A stretch of 41,486 nucleotides of DNA from Anaerobiospirillum sp. NML120449 (GCF_023051105.1 NZ_JALKIL010000043.1:1-41486), one strand, 5' to 3'. Numbered from the stretch's first letter, positions 26,312 through 38,178 are shown. A program made the numbers and translations. Notes: generated by a model from the sequence alone, not told the origin.

Positions 26312-26929
26312 ATGCCTTTTGCACATATTTTTCTGCATTTTCTGATCTTTTCAGGCCTCGTATTTGTTCAGGCACCTAAGTTGTCGAAATAAGACAAAGT
26401 AAGTGACAAATATGATAAACACAGGTAATTAACGAAACAAAAACCTGCCTTTATTTATTAACGACATTTATTAAAGATCTTACAAAAATAAAATTTTTTT
26501 TCAGGCCGGAAAAAAGTGAAAAACTTAGTCGGTTTACAGTTGTTGAAGTTGTACGTGGAATTGGCTTTTAAACCATAGCAAATGGCGAATTTACGCCATA
26601 TGCAGTCATGACAGCAGATCAAATTGACCTGATGTGATCAGCGGTAAGTCAGGGGCTGAATGACTGCTGCTGAGCCGGGAGGGGAAAGTGGAGAAATAAT
26701 GCTGGCAAATGGCATGTTTACCTGATTTGACAGCAAAAGTGGCGGGAATTTTTACAGTTTTGTTAAAACTTGATTATTTGGATATCAAATCTTGTTTTTG
26801 ACCAGGGGCGGGAGAATAATAGCGCTGTTCGATTTGATTGAGTTCACAGAATTTTCCCCATAAATATCGCGGGCATCACCGCAGGGGACAGTTTTGTAAA
26901 ATATCTGTTTATGCTCACAGGAGATGGTT
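26312..26929. other. AT-rich gap and leader upstream of pflB
   Basis: No gene is seen. The segment is AT-rich to about 26540 and again at 26740-26920, as expected for a strongly regulated promoter region. TTGAT-N9-ATCAA (26770-26788) and TTGATTGAGTTCAC (26834-26847) resemble FNR half-sites, but neither has the TTGAT-N4-ATCAA layout, so I do not call an FNR operator. Confidence 0.5.
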
Positions 26930-29176
<2,247 letters not shown>

Positions 29177-29212
29177 GTTAAGGTGATGCCCCTGATTTAA
29201 GAGGCAGAACAA

Positions 29213-29238
29213 AAAGGGGCGGCCTGAGGCCGCCCTTT
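29213..29238 (+). terminator. Terminator between pflB and pflA
   Basis: GGCGGCC-TGA-GGCCGCC with AAAGG and CCTTT arms gives a very stable stem 35 bases past pflB. The T-run is short (CTTTGT), so read-through into pflA is possible. It would let pflB be made in far greater amount than its activase. Confidence 0.8.
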
Positions 29239-29264
29239 GTCATTAGAGCAATCTGAAGTCTTTC

Positions 29265-29345
29265 TGCCTGAAACTGCCTGCAGGAGCAGCGCTACGGCCT
29301 GACTTGCCTGAAACTGCCTGCAGGAGCAGCGCCACGGCCTGACTT
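29265..29345. repeat. 40-bp duplication between pflB and pflA
   Basis: TGCCTGAAACTGCCTGCAGG, continuing to GCCTGACT, is present at 29265 and 29305 with one mismatch; a diverged third copy starts at 29345 (TGCCTGTAGCTGCC). Confidence 0.9.
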
Positions 29346-29466
29346 GCCTGTAGCTGCCCCTGCGGGCAGTTTGAGGCAGGAAGATTTGTCCTGATATCAG
29401 CACCGCTTTTGTGTATTGACCTCCAAGGCCGGTGTAATTAATGATCTGTAAAAAAGGGTTTTTTTC

Positions 29467-30237
29467 ATGACCACAGCCCGCGTTCATTCTTTTGAGAGTT
29501 TTGGCTCTGTTGATGGCCCAGGTATCCGCTTCGTGGTATTCCTCCAGGGATGCAAAATGCGCTGCCTTTACTGCCATAATCCCGATACCTGGAAGATAGA
29601 CGCCGGTCAGGAAAAAACAGTGGAGCAGATCATCAAACAGGCACTGCGCTATCGTCCATACTGGGGCAAGGATGGCGGTGTGACCTGCTCTGGCGGTGAG
29701 CCGCTGCTGCAGATGGAGTTTATGATTGAGTTCTTCAAGGCTCTCAAGCAGGAGGGCGTGCACACTACCATTGATACCGGCGGTGCTCCTTTTACCCGTG
29801 AAGAGCCTTTTATTTCTCAGTTCAATGAACTGATGAAGTACACCGATCTGGTAATGCTCGACCTCAAGCACATCGACAATGAAAAGCACAAGGAGCTTAC
29901 ACATTTTGAGAACACCAACATTCTGGACTGTGCCCGCTACTTAAGCGAAACTGGCAAGGACATGTGGGTGCGTCACGTTCTGGTGCCTGAATACACCGAC
30001 AATGATCAGTGGCTGCATCAGCTGCACGATTTCATTGCCACCCTGAGCAATGTAAAGCGCATTGAGGTGCTGCCTTACCATGCCTTCGGTGCTTTCAAAT
30101 GGGATGAAATGGGTATTCCATACAAGCTCAAGGACACACAGACTCCAAGTGAGGAGCGTGAGGAGAACGCAAAGAAGATCCTGGGCGTCCAGTCATTCCT
30201 CGAGTACGAAAAGAGCATGGCCGCCGCCAGGAGCTGA
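29467..30237 (+). CDS. pflA: Pyruvate formate-lyase activating enzyme
   Basis: PflA is the radical SAM activase that abstracts hydrogen from the glycine of PflB. The 256-residue product has the iron-sulfur motif CKMRCLYC (Cys29, Cys33, Cys36), VTCSGGEPLLQ near 77-87 (SAM-binding GGE), IDTGG near 101, and MLDLKHID near 139-146. It is a little longer than E. coli PflA (246). The ribosome binding site is poor: AAAAGGGTTTTTTTC precedes the ATG. It sits 290 bases after pflB on the same strand, beyond a terminator and a 40-bp repeat, so it may have its own weak promoter or rely on read-through. Confidence 0.97.
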   Translation: MTTARVHSFESFGSVDGPGIRFVVFLQGCKMRCLYCHNPDTWKIDAGQEKTVEQIIKQALRYRPYWGKDGGVTCSGGEPLLQMEFMIEFFKALKQEGVHTTIDTGGAPFTREEPFISQFNELMKYTDLVMLDLKHIDNEKHKELTHFENTNILDCARYLSETGKDMWVRHVLVPEYTDNDQWLHQLHDFIATLSNVKRIEVLPYHAFGAFKWDEMGIPYKLKDTQTPSEEREENAKKILGVQSFLEYEKSMAAARS

Positions 30238-30460
30238 TGGTTTACTCCATACCTCATGCCCCACGCACCATACACCATGCACCATGCCCCATACCCGCGC
30301 ATCCATGCTGCCGCTGCGGGCATGACGGCCTGGCGCCATGGCCCTGACCAGGAGGCAGCCATCGGCGGCGGCAGCCACGATGCCGCCAGCGGGCATGCCG
30401 CCTGTTAAGGTCATGCCGACTGGTCAGGGCACTGGCATGATGTTCCGGGCGTGCAAAATG

Positions 30461-30496
30461 AAAAAGGCTACAGAATCGCAGTTCTGTAGCCTTTTT
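30461..30496. terminator. Shared bidirectional terminator
   Basis: AAAAAGGCTACAGAA pairs with TTCTGTAGCCTTTTT around a TCGCAG loop. It lies between convergent pflA (plus) and the MAF-like gene (minus, stop at 30516) and has T-runs both ways. The rest of the 277-base gap is made of CATGCC/CACCAT-type short repetitions. Confidence 0.92.
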
Positions 30497-30515
30497 GCTT
30501 ATCTGGAGCTCACTT

Positions 30516-32162
30516 TTACATGACTGTGTTGTACTCAGACCAGTCTTTGCTGATACCAAGGATGTTATCAAGGACACAGCCTTTGATGATGGCTCCGAAG
30601 CGTGAGCAGTTAACAAATTCGACATGAGGGTTTTTGGCTATGATTTCCTCAATAATCAGTTTGTAGCCGGTAAAGGCATGCAGAGCTGTACGGACACGGC
30701 CATCATTACACTCTACAGTATCGGTAAGTGCGCTGGTTACGCCCATAAGCACTTCCTCATCATCAAGAGTGACTGTGGAGTAATAGCCCTCGGAGCGGGT
30801 AACAGTATCAAGGCCAAAGAGGTAGACACGCTGCACTTCCATCTTCAGAGCCAGGGAAATCATGGCAGTACTGATGGAACTGGTAAAATTCAGATCGGTA
30901 ATAGCACCTTCAGTCACCGGAACACCGATACGCTGGAGATCACGGGTGTAGGCAAGGTACTTATCGCCTGAGAAGCTCGCAGGGATGATGAGATGGGTCT
31001 TGGAGGTGAATACCAGGGTACTGTCACGGTAGAAGTCCGGCTTTTTCATGAAGATACTGTCGCGGCCACCGAGCTTGCCCAGCAGACGGAACATGCTGGC
31101 GTCGTCAGCAATGACAATGTCAGGCACAATTTTGTTCTTTTCAAAAAATGGCAGTGCCATCAGGCAGGTCATGACACGTATGCCTGATTCCATGAGCTCT
31201 TTGATGCGCTCCATGCTGTCTGAAAGGGTAGTGCCTGGGAGTACCAGGGCAATGTCATCAGCTGTACCAAAAGTATCGTAGGTCAGCTGCTGAGCCATAG
31301 GGCTGTAGATGTAATTGTACTGGGCCAGAAGAGCACTGAAACTGCGGCGCTTCTTGCTCTGATGGAGACTGTGGTAATTGCGCTCCATGGTGAAGATCAG
31401 GCGCTGCTTGAGATGGGAGTTGCTGGTAGGGCACAGAGTGATTTCCGGCATGAGAACCACACGGTTTTTAAGAATCTCTGTGTCATCATTGCCAAGGAAA
31501 AGGTGGACGTTCTTTCGAGCAAGACGACGGCCCATTTCCGGTTCCTGGCTGAGCATGATGGCAGTAACCTCAGGGTTGAGTATTACCACATTGATTTCAA
31601 GCTCAGGGTATATGGAGCACAGGTACTCGACCACGTGGCCGGCCGCTATGCCATAGATGGTTACCTGAGGCGGGTCATCGCGCTCAGGGGTATAGCTCTT
31701 GTCAGTGGAGCTGGTAATAATCAGGCCCTGGGAGAGCTCAGGGAACTCTGAGGTATCCAGATGACTCTGCTCGACAGTGCTGTTGAGAATCTGATCGTTG
31801 CGCTCACACTCCTCCATGAACTCGGCACGGGCTTTTTCACGCAGGGGCTGACGGTTAGGGAAAAGGGAGTACTCAATACTGTCAATGGTGTCCTGGCAGA
31901 CAGGCTTTTGGTACAGGCGGGAAAAGGAAAGGTGAGAGCACAGGATGCGGCACTCCTCCATGACATTATGGCGGGAGTACATGTGAACATTGTTGATGGC
32001 CGTGCAGGTGCTCAGTCCCTTGACCTTGTTGAAGGTAAAGTTGGAGCTGGTATACAGACCCTTGGCCAGACTGTTGAGCAGGTCATGATCCTGATATGGC
32101 ATTAAGAGCTTGAGATTTTCCTTGAAAGTCGCGATCTCTTCACTGTTGATTTTGATGGCCAT
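30516..32162 (-). CDS. MAF/DUF115-like protein, possible flagellin glycosyltransferase
   Basis: The 548-residue cytoplasmic protein resembles the motility accessory factor (MAF; MptE-like, DUF115) family, proposed to attach nonulosonic acids such as pseudaminic acid to flagellin. Supporting stretches are VTIYGIAAGHVVEYL near 167-181, a central VLPGTTLSDSMERIKEL (307-323) in the place of the family's GxGPSL motif, VPDIVIADD at 346-354 (usually PDxxxxxD), a folded region near 382-400, and VYLFGLDTVT at 446-455. The motif residues are only partly canonical, so the assignment is moderate. AAGGAG lies about a dozen bases before the ATG. It is transcribed alone. Flagellin lies 10 kb away; no sugar-synthesis gene is in the window. 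Confidence 0.6.
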   Translation of the reverse strand: MAIKINSEEIATFKENLKLLMPYQDHDLLNSLAKGLYTSSNFTFNKVKGLSTCTAINNVHMYSRHNVMEECRILCSHLSFSRLYQKPVCQDTIDSIEYSLFPNRQPLREKARAEFMEECERNDQILNSTVEQSHLDTSEFPELSQGLIITSSTDKSYTPERDDPPQVTIYGIAAGHVVEYLCSIYPELEINVVILNPEVTAIMLSQEPEMGRRLARKNVHLFLGNDDTEILKNRVVLMPEITLCPTSNSHLKQRLIFTMERNYHSLHQSKKRRSFSALLAQYNYIYSPMAQQLTYDTFGTADDIALVLPGTTLSDSMERIKELMESGIRVMTCLMALPFFEKNKIVPDIVIADDASMFRLLGKLGGRDSIFMKKPDFYRDSTLVFTSKTHLIIPASFSGDKYLAYTRDLQRIGVPVTEGAITDLNFTSSISTAMISLALKMEVQRVYLFGLDTVTRSEGYYSTVTLDDEEVLMGVTSALTDTVECNDGRVRTALHAFTGYKLIIEEIIAKNPHVEFVNCSRFGAIIKGCVLDNILGISKDWSEYNTVM

Positions 32163-33736
32163 ACCTGGTCTGCTCCTTGGTCTTATCCATTGCTGTAATC
32201 AAAAAGTCCCGGTCAGCTTAATTATGCATAGGCATGCCTGGCCTTTCATGAGACAGCTGAGGAAGTTCTGACGGATGCTGATGCCGCCGCACAGCTTGCA
32301 GCTGCGGCATAAGCGGGCGGAAGCTGTAATCGGCATCCGCTGCGTCAGGAAAAAAGAAAGTACCTCGTCCCATACATAATACCTGCAAGGTCCTCGCAAC
32401 ATGTACCATGCCCTGCAGCTCACCTGACAATACCAGGCCATGTGCCTTGCGCATCAGATCTGCTTTCCCAGGTCCGGTGGGCACAAAACTGCCCCCTGGT
32501 AATTACGCCTCAGCTTGTGCATGGCTGGGCCGGGAATGGTTCTATGTCATGCCTTGTCGGCATAATGACTGAATGCAGATATTATGGACGGCTGGGGACA
32601 GACTGTCGGGCTGTCCTGCTGTCAGGCTGGCCGTCAGCCTGTCGAGCTGTCCTGCTGACCGTCATCCTGACCGGAGTGCATGCTGTCATGCCCGTAGCAT
32701 GACCAGCTGGGCAGGGACATTACAGTTATGTGGGGAGGTACAGGCATCAGTGCCTGCAAACTTTCTCTATTCCGATAGTGTTACTCAATACTCCAGTATA
32801 CGAATGCCTGCAGCTGCCCTGTGGTTCATGGTTGAGCAACATAACCATGGACTGGCTCTCTGAAAGTACGCCACTGAGCGGGCAGTATCAGAGTAAAGGG
32901 CAGTCATTAAGGCATCGGCCTCACGGGCAACTGCCCGGAGGGCTCAGCCCTCAGGCAGTCCTGACAGGATGGTTGCCCGGGGCATAAGGTTCAATATCCG
33001 GCAAGTTAACTAGATATCAAAAACATAATCATAACAGATAAGCCTATGTCTTACAGACCGTGTACCGACACGGGGGCTGGCATGAATGACGGGCCATAAG
33101 GCAGATGCTGTACTGCAAATAAAAACATATTCAGGTCAGGGCTTAACTATGTAGCCCGTACAGTCATGGCTCTGGCCATGTCTGAAAATACTGAACATTG
33201 TCCCGACTAATAACGACAATATCACCAATATTTTGACCGGGCGCCCTGTCCACAGACCGGCAGCCCGGGCGGCATATGTCACATGCCCGGCACCGCCGCC
33301 GGGCAGCCAGCATGGCCGCCGGACATGAGCCCGGCTGTCGCTGATTCTTGTCCTGACCTCATTGCATTGACGGAGTAACACAAATATTAGAACCACTCAG
33401 GGGCAAATACCAGAGCTGTGGCCAAAAGAAATCAACTGGCACAGGGCAGACTGTGATATGAGCAGGGATGTATATCCCGTTGCAGGCAGGCTGATACATG
33501 CTGTGGCAGGCCTGTTACAGGCTGGACAGCTGCAGTTGCCCGGCAAAGCATCTGTCGGGCTGTAACACGGGCAGCCGGGATGGTACTGTTGAGTGCCTGT
33601 GCACTGCCATGGTCAGTCAGGATGCAGGCAGCGGATGGACAGCCTGATCCAGCCCATGAGCATGTGCCTGGGGCAGGGCACCGGGGAGCTGGTAACAGTA
33701 AAAGTGTGAGCCTTGCTGGCTTGTAAGACAGTCAAA
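32163..33736. other. 1.6-kb gene-free stretch
   Basis: I find no supported gene, terminator with T-run, or RNA gene. Small GC-rich inverted repeats occur near 32920-32960 (GGGCAACTGCCC and GAGGGCTCAGCCCTC). Frames up to about 96 codons exist but lack ribosome binding sites. About 33010-33050 is AT-rich. No array with a fixed period was found. Confidence 0.5.
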
Positions 33737-33766
33737 TTCAGGCCCTGCCTGTTTTTTTGCTATAAT
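33737..33766 (+). promoter_or_regulatory. Putative promoter of lapA
   Basis: TATAAT at 33761-33766 with TTCAGG 18 bases upstream (33737-33742). The -10 is perfect, the -35 weak. The start of lapA is about 48 bases downstream. Confidence 0.5.
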
Positions 33767-33813
33767 GCCCTCAGGCTTAAGGGCCGGCTGGTTTTCGTTT
33801 GATTGGGTGTCTT

Positions 33814-34113
33814 ATGTTAAAGTTCTGGCTTTACATCATTGTATTAATTCTCATCTGTGTTTTAGGTCTGACCATAGGCTCTGCCAATGAGAGCATGGTC
33901 ACTTTCGATTTCCTCTTTGTAAAGGCTGAGCTTTCCCTTGCCATGGTTATGGTAGTAGGCATTGTGGTCGGTATTATCATCGGCCTGTACATCTCCCTGC
34001 TGTTCTCAGTCAAAATGTGGGCCCGCGCTCAGGGCGCCAAATCTGAAGCCCGTCGCGCCAAAAAGGAAGCCCAGAAGGCTGTTGAATCCTCAAAGGCCGC
34101 TGAAGCTCAGTAA
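33814..34113 (+). CDS. lapA: Lipopolysaccharide assembly protein A
   Basis: LapA (YciS family) is a small inner-membrane protein that works with LapB in controlling LPS synthesis. From the ATG at 33814 the product has 99 residues: a first membrane helix (about 4-21), the family's GSANESMVTFDFLF near 22-35, a second helix (about 43-65), and a charged Lys/Ala/Glu-rich cytoplasmic tail. That layout and length match E. coli LapA. A TTG at 33799 could add five residues; I prefer the ATG. In E. coli lapA and lapB overlap or nearly touch; here they are 787 bases apart with a terminator between. Confidence 0.88.
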   Translation: MLKFWLYIIVLILICVLGLTIGSANESMVTFDFLFVKAELSLAMVMVVGIVVGIIIGLYISLLFSVKMWARAQGAKSEARRAKKEAQKAVESSKAAEAQ

Positions 34114-34137
34114 TCAGTACTGAACCAGTTCTGCCAC

Positions 34138-34182
34138 GCCGCCGCTCCTCAACATACGTCAGTTGGGAGCGGCGGCTTTGTT
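34138..34182 (+). terminator. Terminator after lapA
   Basis: GCCGCCGCTCC pairs perfectly with GGAGCGGCGGC, followed by TTTGTTTT. It separates lapA from lapB. Confidence 0.88.
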
Positions 34183-34900
34183 TTGGGCAGGGTACGGCAG
34201 GCACAGCTGCTGCGCAGCCGCGCAGCCGCGCAAAGGCACCAGACGCTGCATCTTTGTGAGCCGTACATGCTGAATCAGATCACACAAGGGGCTGGCACCG
34301 TCACACGACGGTGTCGGCCCTTTGTCTTTGTACCGCTCCCACATGCCCATCATGCCAGCACGGACAGATGCAGGAGCCGGAGGCAGGAGCCGGTTATGGG
34401 CATATACAGGGGCAGTTGCCGGGGCAAGGGCATATGCAGGGGCAGTTGCCGGGGCATGGCATGGAATTGCATGGAATGGTCAGGGGCATGTGCCTGGTAA
34501 GGACAGATACCCGGGCAGGTCAGTGGCAGGGGCAGGGGCAGGTGCATGCTTGCCCTGCAAGGCACTGTCTGCCATGAAAGGCTCCTTTCATCAGGGCTGG
34601 CTGTCCCTGGCAATTTATATCGACAAGCCTGGTTAGCACCAGGTATGCAGTGTTATAGTGAGTTTCCGGATAATCAATACAGCCCGTCAATCAGGACTCT
34701 GACATAGCGCTGACATGATGCTGAGTGCTGCAGTAAGCAGTGCTGTTATGCAGCGGTGAGTGCCAGTGATGTCAGAGCTGTGACGGCATTTGCGGCATGA
34801 TTATTGCGGCGAAAACGGACCGGTTCAGGCAGGGTGCCTGAGTCCGAAGGCTTATCAATCTGTTATGCTGAGACTGGCTTGTAAATAAGCTTCTGAATAC
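34183..34900. repeat. lapA-lapB gap with a 30-bp duplication
   Basis: GGGCATATACAGGGGCAGTT plus GCCGGGGCAA (34398-34427) is repeated at 34428-34457 with few changes, inside a GGCAG/GGCATG-rich stretch up to about 34560. Otherwise no gene is seen in these 718 bases. The final 200 bases probably hold a lapB promoter that I cannot pin down. Confidence 0.8.
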
Positions 34901-36079
34901 ATGTTCGAGTTACTCTTTTTACTGCTGCCGGTTGCCGCAGCCTATGGTTACTATATGGGAAGAAATTCCTATAAGGACAGGCGCGCCAGTAAAAAGACCG
35001 AGCAGGCTCAGAGCTACCTGCGCGGCGTCGACTTTCTCCTCAATAACAACAAGGAAAAGGCTATGGATGAGTTCATAGCCTACCTCAACTCTGCTCATCC
35101 TACCTTTGAGTCCTCTCTGGCTCTTGGTAATCTTTTCCGCCAGCGCGGTGAGGTTGACCGCGCCATTTCCCTGCATACTTCCCTTGCCAATGATGAAAAC
35201 TCTGAGCCCTACGAATGCGAGCTGGCTCAGATTGAGCTTGCCTGTGATTTTATGAGTGCCGGTCTTATGGACCGTGCTGAGGACATATTGCTGCAACTGG
35301 TGGAGATTCCACGTCAGCGCCGCAATGCCTCAGTGCTGCTGGTACGTCTTTATGATCAGACTCGCGATTACGAAAAGGCCATTGAAACCGGCCTTGCCAA
35401 CAGGGATGTGATCGGTCGTAACGGCCTTGCCAACCTTTCCCAGTACTACTGCGAGCTGGCTCTGCGCGCCATGGTGGACAACCGTCATCGTGATGCCATA
35501 AAGCTGCTTGATGATGCCCTTGAGATCTGGCCTCAGTGCATCAGAGCCCGCATTATCAAGGCTGATATCCTTATCAAGGAGCAGTCAGGTGATTTCAGGG
35601 AGAAGGTGCTGCAGCTGGTAAGTGAGATTGCAGAAACTGACAGCTCTACAGGAATGTTCTGTCTTGACCTGCTGACCCGCTGCTTTGAGGACAAAAGCGA
35701 TCCGGCCTACCGCAAGGCTCTTGAGGACCTTGCCCGCCGCACCAGCAGTGCTGCTGTCATGGTAGAACTCTGTCGCTATATAGAGCACCAGGAATCACTG
35801 TCTCAGGCCGAGTTCATGCTGTTAAGCCAGATCAAGGAAAGACCCAATATCAAGCTGTTTTCATACTATATGGGCATGCGCTCACGCCTTGACAGTAAGG
35901 AAGGTGAGAACAGTGAAACCCTGATGCAGCTCAAGAGCATTGTCGATGCTCAGATAGCAATTCACTCAACCTACAGCTGCTCAAGCTGTGGCTTTGAGTC
36001 CTCCATGATGTTCTGGCAGTGTCCATCCTGCCGCCACTTCGATACCATGCGTCCCCGTCACTCCATCGATGGCGACTGA
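34901..36079 (+). CDS. lapB: Lipopolysaccharide assembly protein B
   Basis: LapB (YciM) is an inner-membrane-anchored TPR protein that recruits FtsH to degrade LpxC and so limits LPS synthesis. The 392-residue product matches E. coli LapB from end to end: membrane anchor MFELLFLLLPVAAAYGYYMG (1-20), TPR-like helices from about 35 to 340 (ALGNLFRQRGEVDRAI near 74-89, SQYYCELALRAM near 180-191), and a C-terminal rubredoxin-type zinc site with Cys360, Cys363, Cys374 and Cys377. No clear ribosome binding site precedes the ATG. In enteric bacteria pyrF follows lapB, and it does so here too, after 438 bases. Confidence 0.97.
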   Translation: MFELLFLLLPVAAAYGYYMGRNSYKDRRASKKTEQAQSYLRGVDFLLNNNKEKAMDEFIAYLNSAHPTFESSLALGNLFRQRGEVDRAISLHTSLANDENSEPYECELAQIELACDFMSAGLMDRAEDILLQLVEIPRQRRNASVLLVRLYDQTRDYEKAIETGLANRDVIGRNGLANLSQYYCELALRAMVDNRHRDAIKLLDDALEIWPQCIRARIIKADILIKEQSGDFREKVLQLVSEIAETDSSTGMFCLDLLTRCFEDKSDPAYRKALEDLARRTSSAAVMVELCRYIEHQESLSQAEFMLLSQIKERPNIKLFSYYMGMRSRLDSKEGENSETLMQLKSIVDAQIAIHSTYSCSSCGFESSMMFWQCPSCRHFDTMRPRHSIDGD

Positions 36080-36517
36080 CGCCCCTCCTCAGCCCCCGGC
36101 GACACCGCTGCGCCTCTGGCGTCGCCGGTGTCACCGGCTTTGCCATCCTTGCCTCAGCACCGGCTGCATGACCGCAGCTGCTGCAGATGCAGGAATGCAC
36201 CGGCTACTTCGCCGCATCGCTCACGCATCATCTTTTTCTGGGGCCTGGCCCAGGGGCTTATGCTCATTGAGTCCGTGCCTGAAGCTGTGTCAGTCTGTCT
36301 GGCCGTTGTGCGCCTTGCGGTCCTGACAGATTGATGCTTATAGCGCTGTTATGCAGATTTTCAATTTATAAATATGTAATGGATGTGAGCAATTGGCCGT
36401 ATAATAAGGGGATCGGCTGTCTTTGCTCTGCATAGAGGCCGCTGATTTTCAATGCCTTAATCAGGCCGTAGGTGGTGTGGCACGAACATTCGTGACCGGC
36501 TTTTACAGGAGGTTATT
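36080..36517. other. lapB-pyrF gap with a putative pyrF promoter
   Basis: Just after lapB is a GC-rich imperfect inverted repeat built on CGGCGACACCG and CGGTGTCACCG (about 36098-36138). A TATAAT at 36400-36405 in an AT-rich stretch may be the -10 for pyrF. No gene is seen. Confidence 0.45.
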
Positions 36518-37255
36518 ATGTTTGATCCCAAGGTCATAGTTGCTCTTGATTACGATAACGATGCAACAGCCCTCGATTTTGTCTCCCAGCTGGATCCGAG
36601 CACCTGCAATCTCAAGGTAGGCAAGGAGCTCTTTACCGTTGCCGGCCCTCAGTTTGTTTCCAAGCTGGTTGAGCTTAACTTCCGTGTCTTCCTCGATCTG
36701 AAGTTTCACGATATCCCAAATACCACAGCCATGGCCGTCAAGGCAGCAGCCAGCATGGGCGTGTGGATGGTCAATGTTCACGCCTCCGGTGGCCGTGTCA
36801 TGATGGAGACCGTAGCCAATGAGCTCGAGCGTCTGCCACCAGCTGTAGCCCGTCCAGTAGTTATCGGTGTTACCGTTCTGACCTCCATGGACCAGGCTCA
36901 GCTTACCGACATTGGTATTGATGTTTCCCCTAAGGAGCAGGTTATGCGCCTTGCCCGTCTGGTCAAGGAAAGTGGTCTGGATGGTGTTGTGTCCTCAGCT
37001 CAGGAAGCTGACATGATTAAAAATGAGCTGGGCGGTGAGTTTATTACCGTTACCCCTGGTATCCGTCCAGCCGGCTCTGCTATCGGTGATCAGAAGCGCG
37101 TCATGACTCCGGTAGAGGCTATCAAGGCAGGCTCTGACTACCTGGTAATTGGCCGTCCAATTACCCGTGCTGAAAATCCTGCTGCTGTGCTCAAGGCCAT
37201 CAATGCTGAGATTTACCAGCTTATGGCTGAGCGCAATGGCATTGCCATTAAATAA
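36518..37255 (+). CDS. pyrF: Orotidine 5'-phosphate decarboxylase
   Basis: PyrF converts OMP to UMP, the last step of de novo UMP synthesis. The 245-residue product has the full active-site set: Asp11 (ALDYD), Lys33 (NLKVGKELF), and [10 protein letters not shown] at 60-69 with Asp60, Lys62 and Asp65. Further on are VTPGIRPAG and VIGRPITRA, which bind phosphate. The length equals E. coli PyrF (245). A strong ACAGGAGG lies before the ATG. In E. coli the order lapA-lapB-pyrF is kept as a block; here the order is kept but each gene has its own long upstream gap. Confidence 0.98.
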   Translation: MFDPKVIVALDYDNDATALDFVSQLDPSTCNLKVGKELFTVAGPQFVSKLVELNFRVFLDLKFHDIPNTTAMAVKAAASMGVWMVNVHASGGRVMMETVANELERLPPAVARPVVIGVTVLTSMDQAQLTDIGIDVSPKEQVMRLARLVKESGLDGVVSSAQEADMIKNELGGEFITVTPGIRPAGSAIGDQKRVMTPVEAIKAGSDYLVIGRPITRAENPAAVLKAINAEIYQLMAERNGIAIK

Positions 37256-37397
37256 GCTGCACGCCACATCCCGCTCCTTCCATGTGTCCGGCCATGGCCA
37301 TTATGCCCTGGCCGGGGCACAGTGCCGGTCTGTACCGGACCAGATCCCGCTCCGGTGTGAAGCGGACCACAGTCCCGGACCAGATCGTGACGTGCAC

Positions 37398-37441
37398 ATG
37401 AAAAAGGCCATATCCTGAAAAGGGATATGGCCTTTTTCATG
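37398..37441. terminator. Shared bidirectional terminator
   Basis: CATGAAAAAGGCCATATCC pairs perfectly with GGATATGGCCTTTTTCATG around a short loop. It lies between convergent pyrF (plus) and the H-NS-like gene (minus) and has A/T runs on both sides. Confidence 0.93.
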
Positions 37442-37491
37442 CCCGGGCGCCGCAGTTGCTGAGCATCAGGGATCACAATGATGTGCCGTGA

Positions 37492-38178
37492 TTAACTGGC
37501 ATTATGGTCGTCCTGTTCAAATTGACTGTCAGAGGAGAGGTTCTGTGAGTCAGGCTGTGATGTTCCTGGAGCCGGGGTTGCCGTACTGCTGCTTCTGCGT
37601 GACTGATTGCCGGATACAGAGAACTGTTTGAATTTCCGGTCCATGCTCTCTGACAGGCGGGCACAGCTCTCATCAATGAGAAAGGAGTTGTTCTGATCAT
37701 CATTTCTGACCAGAAAGTCATCACGGGACTTGCCGGTAGCTGTCATCACATCGCGCAGCTTGAGCGGCTCTCGTCCCTGGCCTGACCATTCGCACAGGTT
37801 GCCATCAAGGTCATAAAAACGGTATTTGACGCGGGCGCTGCGGTAGCGGCGCATACAGCAGCTCAGCGAATCGGTAAGGGCATCGAGCACATCCTGAGGG
37901 TCAATGCTGACTTCCATAATGCTCGATGAGCCCGTCATGGAGTAGAAGTCGCACATCTCCTGATGGCGCTGGTTGCGTTCGATGTTCTCTTCTTCCTGGC
38001 GCAGCTTTTCCTTTTTGATAAGTTCCAGCTGCCTGATGACGTCCTGAACATCGTCAGAGCGGGCATCTTTAAACCATGAGCGCAGATTGCGCATGCTCTT
38101 AAGGGTTATGTACTTGTTGCCCTGAGAGAATTTCCCTGCATTGCCACTGGCTTTTGCTGAATAACCATTAGATGTCAT
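37492..38178 (-). CDS. H-NS family nucleoid protein with extended N- and C-termini
   Basis: The 228-residue product contains a complete H-NS layout. Residues about 26-100 match the oligomerisation region: MRNLRSWFKDARSDDV, then a charged KKEKLRQEEENIERN coiled coil, then SIDPQDVLDAL, equal to GIDPNELLNSL in E. coli. Residues about 115-158 match the DNA-binding domain: KYRFYDLDG, then WSGQGREP (the AT-hook-like TGQGRTP loop), then GKSRDDFLV. Unlike H-NS (137 residues), it has about 25 extra residues in front and a Ser/Gln/Asp-rich tail of about 70 behind. The ATG at 38178 has AAGGAG 11 bases before it; an upstream TTG at 38244 could add 22 residues but lacks one. Likely a silencer of AT-rich DNA; the tails' role is unknown. 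Confidence 0.9.
   Translation of the reverse strand: MTSNGYSAKASGNAGKFSQGNKYITLKSMRNLRSWFKDARSDDVQDVIRQLELIKKEKLRQEEENIERNQRHQEMCDFYSMTGSSSIMEVSIDPQDVLDALTDSLSCCMRRYRSARVKYRFYDLDGNLCEWSGQGREPLKLRDVMTATGKSRDDFLVRNDDQNNSFLIDESCARLSESMDRKFKQFSVSGNQSRRSSSTATPAPGTSQPDSQNLSSDSQFEQDDHNAS

Noticed and set aside
26128..26379. 83-codon frame over the candidate small RNA
   Set aside because: It reads straight through a strong terminator and has no ribosome binding site.
26770..26847. FNR operators before pflB
   Set aside because: TTGAT-N9-ATCAA has the wrong spacing and TTGATTGAGTTCAC has only one good half; a matrix search would be needed.
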